From the NCBI GenBank assembly GCA_945903615.1, contig CAMDOL010000034.1:1-13576 (forward strand): a DNA stretch of 13,576 bases, given 5' to 3'. Both the position numbers and the translations under genes were made by a program. This DNA comes from Rickettsia typhi. GTDB lineage: Bacteria > Pseudomonadota > Alphaproteobacteria > Rickettsiales > UBA1997. A model generated the notes under the pieces. The model had not been told where the DNA came from and did no database searches. It saw only the letters and a list, made by a program, of their open reading frames with translations. Below are positions 6,694 through 13,576 of the stretch, one piece after another (position 1 is the first letter of the stretch; every line of letters begins with the position of its first letter).

Positions 6694-6779
6694 TCATAAA
6701 ATCAAAACCCACCGAATGTCCACAAAAATATCCAATTATGTCCAATTGTGAAAAGCTTGAGCATTAGAAAAGTTTAGCT

Positions 6780-9164
<2,385 letters not shown>

Positions 9165-9350
9165 ATGACAGAAACAACCAAAAAACCATTCATTCCTAAA
9201 AAACCAGCATCTCCTTTCAATAACGATCCGCACAATACCAGAGGCGGTAAAGGTGGGAATAAAGGCAACACATTTTCTGGTGGTGGTGGTCAAAAAATGA
9301 AATCAATTAGCGTGCCAAAATTTAAAGGTGGCAGTGGTGGCGATAGATAA
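9165..9350 (+). CDS. Small basic Gly/Lys-rich protein of unknown function upstream of metF
   Basis: I do not recognise this protein. From the ATG at 9165 it is 61 residues: a Lys/Pro-rich N-terminal half (KKPFIPKKPASPF), then glycine-rich stretches (RGGKGGNKGN, FSGGGGQK, KFKGGSGGDR). It is basic, has no membrane segment or signal peptide, and looks intrinsically disordered, as RNA- or ribosome-associated tails often do; that is inference only. Other in-frame starts are the ATG at 9153 and a TTG at 9126, the latter preceded by AAAAGGG. Its 3' end overlaps metF by 14-23 nt depending on which GTG metF uses, which suggests translational coupling. It could be spurious, but it is the only reading frame leading into metF. 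Confidence 0.5.
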   Translation: MTETTKKPFIPKKPASPFNNDPHNTRGGKGGNKGNTFSGGGGQKMKSISVPKFKGGSGGDR

Positions 9351-10251
9351 ATCTGAGCACAAACTAACCAAGCCTTATACTAACAAGCTGGAGGAGATTG
9401 TTCTTTCTCGGCGCGAACTCAAAGTTTCTTTCGAGTTCTTCCCTCCAAAAAATGAGGAGATGGAAGAAAAATTATGGAAGGCAATTACCAACCTACAAGG
9501 TTTAAAACCTAGCTTTGTTTCCGTTACATATGGAGCGGGGGGCTCAACCAGAGAGCGCACTCACAATACTATCAAAAAAATTCTCCAAAATACCAATCTT
9601 AAACCAGCTTCGCATTTAACTTGTGTCGGAGCTTCCAAAAGTGAGATTGAAGAAATTGCTAAAAATTATTGGGCAATGGGCGTGCGTCACATTGTGGCAT
9701 TGCGTGGCGATATGCCAGCTTCCTCTCCAACTTATCAACTACGCTCGGATGGCTATAAATATGCTAACGAGTTGGTTGCTGGGTTGAAAAAAATCGCTGA
9801 TTTTGAAATTTCTGTTGCTGGATATCCAGAATCTCACCCAGAAGCAGTAAGCCTTGAGGCTGATATTGAACATTTAAAACGCAAAGTTGATGCTGGAGCA
9901 AATCGCATTATCACGCAGTTTTTTTTCGATACCGATTTATATTTTCGTTTCATTGAAAAATGCGACAAAGCCAAAATCAATGTGCCAATTGTTCCTGGAA
10001 TTCTGCCAGTTAGTAATGTTACCCAAGTGAAACATTTTTCTAAGATGTGCGGCGCTAGCATTCCAAAATGGATGTCAGAAATTTTTGTGGATTTAGATGA
10101 GAAGGAAGAAACCAGAAAATTAATCGCCGCAATTGTTGCTGTTGAACAATGCCGCATTTTGCACAAAGCTGGCATCAATGATTTTCACTTTTATACCCTC
10201 AATCGCTCGGATTTAACTCTGGCAATCTGCCATGTTCTAGGTGTTAAATAA
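9328..10251 (+). CDS. metF: Methylenetetrahydrofolate reductase
   Basis: FAD-dependent TIM-barrel enzyme that reduces 5,10-methylene-THF to 5-methyl-THF, the methyl donor for methionine synthesis. From the first GTG it is 307 residues, close to the bacterial norm of ~295. Visible marks are KVSFEFFPPKNEEM with the catalytic Glu (residue 36), VSVTYGAGGSTRERTH, HIVALRGDMP with the FAD-contacting Asp (128), AGYPESHPEA, RKVDAGANRIITQFFFD, PGILPVSN and the end HFYTLNRSDLTLAICHVLGV. No ATG is available. GTG codons at 9328, 9334 and 9337 are candidates, and AAAGG at 9324-9328 is best spaced for the latter two. The start lies inside the end of the upstream small ORF. A copy of the 29-bp dispersed repeat follows the stop. 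Confidence 0.95.
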   Translation: MAVVAIDKSEHKLTKPYTNKLEEIVLSRRELKVSFEFFPPKNEEMEEKLWKAITNLQGLKPSFVSVTYGAGGSTRERTHNTIKKILQNTNLKPASHLTCVGASKSEIEEIAKNYWAMGVRHIVALRGDMPASSPTYQLRSDGYKYANELVAGLKKIADFEISVAGYPESHPEAVSLEADIEHLKRKVDAGANRIITQFFFDTDLYFRFIEKCDKAKINVPIVPGILPVSNVTQVKHFSKMCGASIPKWMSEIFVDLDEKEETRKLIAAIVAVEQCRILHKAGINDFHFYTLNRSDLTLAICHVLGVK

Positions 10252-10262
10252 TTTTAATGGAC

Positions 10263-10313
10263 TTATACCATTTCCAATCTTAACAGATTTTGGCATATTT
10301 TTAGTGATTTTTT
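10263..10313 (+). repeat. Dispersed repeat after metF (21-nt diverged arm plus 29-bp exact core)
   Basis: Positions 10285-10313 match 4883-4911 (minus strand) over all 29 bp. The preceding 10263-10283 matches 14 of 21 bases of 4921-4941. Both copies begin about 10 nt after a stop codon, run in the gene's direction, can pair CCA..ATCT with AGAT..TTGG, and end in T6, so a terminator or 3'-end role is plausible. Confidence 0.7.
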
Positions 10314-10318
10314 AACAT

Positions 10319-11260
10319 TTATTCCCCATCAAACTGCAAATCAATTTCCTTCCAAATATCATATTTATCTTGTGGCAAGTTTCGAATTGGGCTGCAGAGT
10401 TTTAGTGACTGTTTGACTACATCAACAGCTTGATGAAAATCCGTTTCTTGTGGATCGTCATATTTTTGGAAATCTTTAATTATCACTTCCGATAAATCAA
10501 TAAAGCCATCTTTGGCAACCAAAATGTGCGCATTGACTACAGTTTTATTTTTAGATCCAGATTGATCAAGAGCTTTTTTGTAACAGCGTTTGATTTGGCT
10601 TTGAATATTGAATTTTTCTCGCGCTAATAAATCTAAACTTTCAATAGTATTTTCAGTAAAAGAATATTGACTTAGCTCACTTTCATCAACATTTTCGTCA
10701 TCATTTTTCTCTTCCGGCATTGGTTGATCATCAGCTTTTTCCTTTTTATCAGGCTTATCTTTTTTGATCTCTTCTTTTGCTTCTGGCTTTTTGTCTTCTT
10801 CTTTAGGCTTGTCAGGTTCTGGCTTGGATTCAGGTTTTTTGTTTGGCTCTTTCATTTTATTGGCCTGATTTTTAGCATCTTTTTCTTTGGGCTTAGATTT
10901 TTTAGGTTCAACTTTAGCTTGATCTTTTTTTGCCACTGACTTTGGTTTTGGTAGCAGTTTTTTAGGTTGTGGTTTTGGTTTGGATTGTTTCTTTACTGGC
11001 TTAGATTCTGGTTTTTTTGGGTTGACCTTGGTGATTATTTCTTGAGGTGCTTGATCTGGTGCTGGAGTTTGAGTGGGTTTGATCGCCTGATTGGCAGTGT
11101 CAGAATTTCCAGCTTTGACCACAAAGCTAATGGCAATTTTACTAGTCTTCTCAACTTCTGGCGGTGGGCTAAAATTAAAGCTGAAATAAACTAGAAGAAT
11201 TAGGATGGAATGGAAAAATAGTGAATATAAAATATTGCGGATCATATACTTGTTTAACAT
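10319..11260 (-). CDS. tolA: Cell envelope protein TolA
   Basis: Periplasm-spanning protein of the Tol-Pal system, which couples the inner-membrane TolQR motor to Pal and supports outer-membrane constriction. The product is 313 residues from the ATG at 11260; a TTG two codons earlier is less likely. The layout is a membrane anchor at about residues 9-29, a long Lys/Pro/Glu linker at about 45-190, and a C-terminal domain from about 205 with the conserved cysteine pair C226 (QIKRCYKKAL) and C289 (LKLCSPIRNLP), ending DKYDIWKEIDLQFDGE. That ending separates it from TonB. The linker is richer in Lys-Pro than the Ala-rich helix of E. coli TolA. It lies downstream of tolR with a 139-nt gap containing a palindrome. 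tolB and pal are not present downstream. Confidence 0.88.
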   Translation of the reverse strand: MLNKYMIRNILYSLFFHSILILLVYFSFNFSPPPEVEKTSKIAISFVVKAGNSDTANQAIKPTQTPAPDQAPQEIITKVNPKKPESKPVKKQSKPKPQPKKLLPKPKSVAKKDQAKVEPKKSKPKEKDAKNQANKMKEPNKKPESKPEPDKPKEEDKKPEAKEEIKKDKPDKKEKADDQPMPEEKNDDENVDESELSQYSFTENTIESLDLLAREKFNIQSQIKRCYKKALDQSGSKNKTVVNAHILVAKDGFIDLSEVIIKDFQKYDDPQETDFHQAVDVVKQSLKLCSPIRNLPQDKYDIWKEIDLQFDGE

Positions 11261-11361
11261 AGACAAAATAAGGCTTGATTGGTCTTTTTTATCAAGTTTA
11301 AGTTGTCTTGAACCTAAATTAATTAGCTAACAATTTCTAGCAAAACAACTAATTTGTTATA

Positions 11362-11397
11362 GGCACCTTGAAAAAATTAGAATTTTTTCAAGGTGCC
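11362..11397. repeat. Perfect palindrome directly after the tolR stop codon
   Basis: GGCACCTTGAAAAAATT (11362-11378) is the exact reverse complement of 11381-11397, leaving only AG at the centre. It starts 2 nt beyond the tolR stop on the minus strand. No T-tract follows, so it may be a repeat element or a weak attenuator between tolR and tolA rather than a classical terminator. Its arms recur at 4368-4385 and 4544-4562. Confidence 0.7.
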
Positions 11398-11399
11398 CC

Positions 11400-11825
11400 T
11401 TATGTTCCTGAAAGTTCTGTTACCAAAACAACCTGGGTAAATCCAGCGGAATTGATTGTTTTTACTGCTTCCATAACTCGACCATAATCTATTTTACTAT
11501 CGGCACGCACAAAAATTTTACTATCAATATTATTATTGGTAATTGCCAATAATTTTTCTGGCAAAGCACGCAACTTAGTTTGTTCTTCTTGCAAATAAAT
11601 TGTTCCATCATTTTTAATTGAAACTGCAATTGGCTCATCACCAGATTGATTAGCGTTAGTTGTGCCTTTTGGCAAGTCCAGCTCAATACTGCCAGTCATC
11701 ATTGGTGCGGCGACCATAAAAATAATCAGCAGCACCAAAAGCACATCGACAAAAGGTGTGATATTGATATCTGACATCGCCACTCTTCTTTTTCGAGAAT
11801 TTTTGTTTTGAAAGTTAAAAGCCAT
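11400..11825 (-). CDS. tolR: Tol-Pal system motor subunit TolR
   Basis: Inner-membrane subunit that, with TolQ, converts proton flow into movement of TolA. The product is 141 residues, of the ExbD/TolR family. It has a basic cytoplasmic N-terminus with the family motif SDINITPFVDVLLVLLIIFMV, in which Asp27 in the single membrane segment (about 25-45) is the expected proton-carrying residue. A periplasmic domain follows, ending KTINSAGFTQVVLVTE. ExbD is the alternative, but tolA directly downstream favours TolR. Its ATG follows the lolA stop codon with no intervening base, so the two are almost certainly co-translated. tolQ, the usual upstream partner, is absent here. Confidence 0.9.
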   Translation of the reverse strand: MAFNFQNKNSRKRRVAMSDINITPFVDVLLVLLIIFMVAAPMMTGSIELDLPKGTTNANQSGDEPIAVSIKNDGTIYLQEEQTKLRALPEKLLAITNNNIDSKIFVRADSKIDYGRVMEAVKTINSAGFTQVVLVTELSGT

Positions 11826-12443
11826 TTACTCAGGTAAATTTTTATTTTTGATGACAAATAATTGATCATCAATTGTTTCGTCAAATTTTACAGTTGTAAA
11901 AGATACTTTAGTGATTTCGTCTAAATCATTTTTTACTTCCATCTTTACAAATCTAAGGGGATTGGTTTTGAAAATTAAGCTAAAAGTTCCAGCTTCTTTT
12001 TTGTTTTTTTTAACAATTCCAACTTTGATTGTGTCAGCAGATTTTTCAAAATCAGTAATTTCAACATCTTTGGCGGAAAAGGAAAAGTTTTTGCGAGTCA
12101 GAAATGAAGCCGGTGTACTGTTGGTGGAAAGGTAGGAAGTTTCTTCTAATTCTAAATCTGTATAAGCCAAAACACTGCCATTGGCAATGATTAGAACTGG
12201 CGTTGGCTTGTTATATTCTACGCGCATTTTGCCGGGTCTGGAGAGCAAAAACCTTCCGTTAGAAACCTCGCCATTATTGACTTGCTGAGTAAAATTGGCG
12301 TTTAAAAATTTGATATTGTTTAGATAATTTTCAATTAAAGTTAAATCAGATTTGTTTTGGCTTAAAAAATCTTGATTGGTTTTAGCTAGAGATTGATTGA
12401 TTCCAGAACAGAATAAAAAAATAGTGAGCAGAAATTTAAACAT
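11826..12443 (-). CDS. lolA: Outer-membrane lipoprotein carrier LolA
   Basis: Periplasmic chaperone that takes lipoproteins from LolCDE and hands them to the outer membrane. The product is 205 residues from the ATG at 12443. That start gives a clean signal peptide (MFKFLLTIFLFCSGINQSLA, cleavage expected after SLA); the longer frame from a TTG at 12494 would bury it. Family marks are YLNNIKFLNANFTQ, the conserved GRFLLSRPGKMRVEYNKP, LIIANGSVLAYTDLE and TPASFLTRK. The stop codon abuts the tolR ATG, so lolA, tolR and probably tolA form one transcript. Pal is a lipoprotein that needs Lol transport, so the pairing with Tol genes makes functional sense; that is inference. Confidence 0.88.
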   Translation of the reverse strand: MFKFLLTIFLFCSGINQSLAKTNQDFLSQNKSDLTLIENYLNNIKFLNANFTQQVNNGEVSNGRFLLSRPGKMRVEYNKPTPVLIIANGSVLAYTDLELEETSYLSTNSTPASFLTRKNFSFSAKDVEITDFEKSADTIKVGIVKKNKKEAGTFSLIFKTNPLRFVKMEVKNDLDEITKVSFTTVKFDETIDDQLFVIKNKNLPE

Positions 12444-12499
12444 AATTTTGTAAATGAAATGATTGTGTTTGAGAGTTGTTTTACTATAAAACAAAAAAC

Positions 12500-12538
12500 A
12501 AAAAAGGAGAAGTTTTTTTTCAAAACCTCTCCTTTTTT
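12500..12538 (-). terminator. Strong intrinsic terminator after the symporter gene
   Basis: AAAAAAGGAGA and TCTCCTTTTTT (12500-12510, 12528-12538) form an 11-bp perfect stem. It extends through a G-T wobble into GTTTT/AAAAC with a short A-rich loop. On the minus strand it is followed by TTTTTTG and more T residues. It lies 23 nt past the symporter stop and before lolA. The flanking A and T runs could also let it work on the plus strand. Confidence 0.85.
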
Positions 12539-12560
12539 AGCCTAAAATTAATTAGAAAAT

Positions 12561-13576
12561 CTAATTATCTGCATAATAAACTTTTTCATCTAACATCCCT
12601 TCGCTTCTATCCACCAGAACAGTAACCGCCGCATCACCAGTAATGTTCACGGTAGTTCTGATCATATCCAAAATTCTGTCCACACCAAGAATAATGCCGA
12701 TACCATCCAGAGGTAGGCCAACTGATCCTAAAACCATTCCCATAAAAATTATTGAACCGCTAGGAATTCCGGCCGCACCGATTGATCCTAATGTGCAAGT
12801 GAGCATCAACATTAAATATTGACTAAAATCCAAATGGATTCCATAAGCCTGAGCAAAAAATACTGCACAAATACCAAGATAAATTGCGGTTCCGTCCATA
12901 TTAATTGACGAGCCAAGTGGCAAAATAAAATTAGCATTAGCCTCAGAAACGCCCATTCTTTCTTGAACATGAGTAACGGCAGTTCCAAGCGCGGCTTTGC
13001 TACTGCTGGTTGCAAAAGCAATTGATTGAGTGGTGGTCATTTTTTTGAAGAATGGAATTGGTGATAATTTACCAAAAACCAAAATCATTACTCCAAATAA
13101 TAAATATTGTAAAAAACAAGCACCAATAACAATAACCACTAACTTGCCTAGTGATCCCAAAATATCCATACCTTGAGTTCCGACCATCCAAGAAATAAAG
13201 CCAAAAACACCAATTGGAGCTAGAAGAACAATTAGTTCAATCATTTTAAACATTATCAAATTAACACTATGGATAATTTCTTTAACGGGCTTAGTTTTGT
13301 TGCCCATCATATTGATGACAACACCAGTAAAAATTGAAAATACAATGATCTGTAAAAAATTATCATTAGTAAATGCTCTAAAAATATTGGTCGGTATTAA
13401 ACCCATCAAAAATTCTTGGGCTGTTGGCGCGTCTTTGTGTTCAACCACAACTTTAGCAATGCTGCTCAAATCAACTCCAACTCCAGGTTCAAAAATTGTG
13501 CTAACAGTTAAGCCAATTGCAACTGCAAAAGTGGCGGTGGCAATATAGATTAAAAAGCCTTTAATACCAACTCGTG
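12561..13576 (-). CDS. Dicarboxylate/amino acid:cation symporter, C-terminal part (start outside window)
   Basis: Secondary transporter of the DAACS family (GltP/DctA/GltPh fold) that takes up glutamate, aspartate or C4-dicarboxylates with protons or sodium. The frame is open to the window edge: residues RVGIKGFLIYIATATFAVAI lie upstream of the internal TTG at 13469, so about 338 C-terminal residues of the usual ~410-430 are visible. Family marks are the HP1 serine loop (FATSSSKAALGT), the NMDGT motif in LGSSINMDGTAIYLG, the HP2 region GAAGIPSGSIIFMG, and the TM8 substrate/cation residues in DRILDMIRTTVNITGDAAV. The substrate cannot be fixed from sequence, so no gene symbol is given. A strong terminator follows the stop. 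Confidence 0.92.
   Translation of the reverse strand, partial: RVGIKGFLIYIATATFAVAIGLTVSTIFEPGVGVDLSSIAKVVVEHKDAPTAQEFLMGLIPTNIFRAFTNDNFLQIIVFSIFTGVVINMMGNKTKPVKEIIHSVNLIMFKMIELIVLLAPIGVFGFISWMVGTQGMDILGSLGKLVVIVIGACFLQYLLFGVMILVFGKLSPIPFFKKMTTTQSIAFATSSSKAALGTAVTHVQERMGVSEANANFILPLGSSINMDGTAIYLGICAVFFAQAYGIHLDFSQYLMLMLTCTLGSIGAAGIPSGSIIFMGMVLGSVGLPLDGIGIILGVDRILDMIRTTVNITGDAAVTVLVDRSEGMLDEKVYYADN

Noticed and set aside
10724..11194. Plus-strand Phe/Trp-rich frames opposite tolA
   Set aside because: They are the antisense of the Lys/Pro-rich TolA linker and have no start context or family resemblance.
11261..11266. TolA start at the TTG two codons upstream
   Set aside because: The ATG at 11260 is directly downstream and no ribosome-binding sequence favours the TTG.
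12444..12494. Longer LolA N-terminus starting at a TTG
   Set aside because: It would place 17 polar residues before a clean signal peptide; the ATG at 12443 is the natural start.

Overview
The window comes from an AT-rich bacterial chromosome, most likely an alphaproteobacterium. SerRS, S4, SecF, ErpA, FtsI, TolA and LolA all read as alphaproteobacterial versions, and the AT-rich, palindrome-dense gaps recall Rickettsiales or similar reduced lineages. It is not a typical Rickettsia, because it carries thiC (thiamine pyrimidine synthesis), metF (methyl-folate synthesis) and hisE (histidine synthesis). The lineage is judged by eye from protein sequence, not by a search.

Layout. Positions 1-2911 (+): 3' part of serS, then rpsT, secF and rpsD. 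Positions 3063-3747 (-): hisE overlapping erpA by 11 nt, convergent with rpsD across a long palindromic bidirectional terminator. Positions 3932-4354 (+): ndk, followed by about 600 nt of non-coding, repeat-rich DNA. Positions 4950-6539 (-): a solitary ftsI, outside any visible dcw cluster and flanked by a perfect 21-bp inverted repeat. Positions 6540-6779: a gap with the remnant of a winged-helix protein C-terminus. Positions 6780-8771 (-): thiC with an in-frame, tandemly duplicated palindromic insert near its C-terminus. Positions 8910-9087: a 178-bp near-perfect palindrome resembling a MITE. Positions 9165-10251 (+): a small Gly/Lys-rich ORF overlapping metF. Positions 10319-12443 (-): lolA-tolR-tolA, with no tolQ or tolB beside them. 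Positions 12561-13576 (-): the C-terminal part of a dicarboxylate/glutamate:cation symporter, ending at a strong terminator.

The genes are mostly housekeeping: translation (serS, rpsT, rpsD), protein export (secF), envelope biogenesis and division (ftsI, lolA, tolR, tolA), Fe-S assembly (erpA), and nucleotide, cofactor and amino-acid metabolism (ndk, thiC, metF, hisE). I see no CRISPR, phage, toxin-antitoxin or defence system and no RNA gene. The unusual content is in the repeats: several short palindromic or dispersed families recur within this one window, one of them has colonised the coding sequence of thiC, and almost no gene start has a Shine-Dalgarno sequence.
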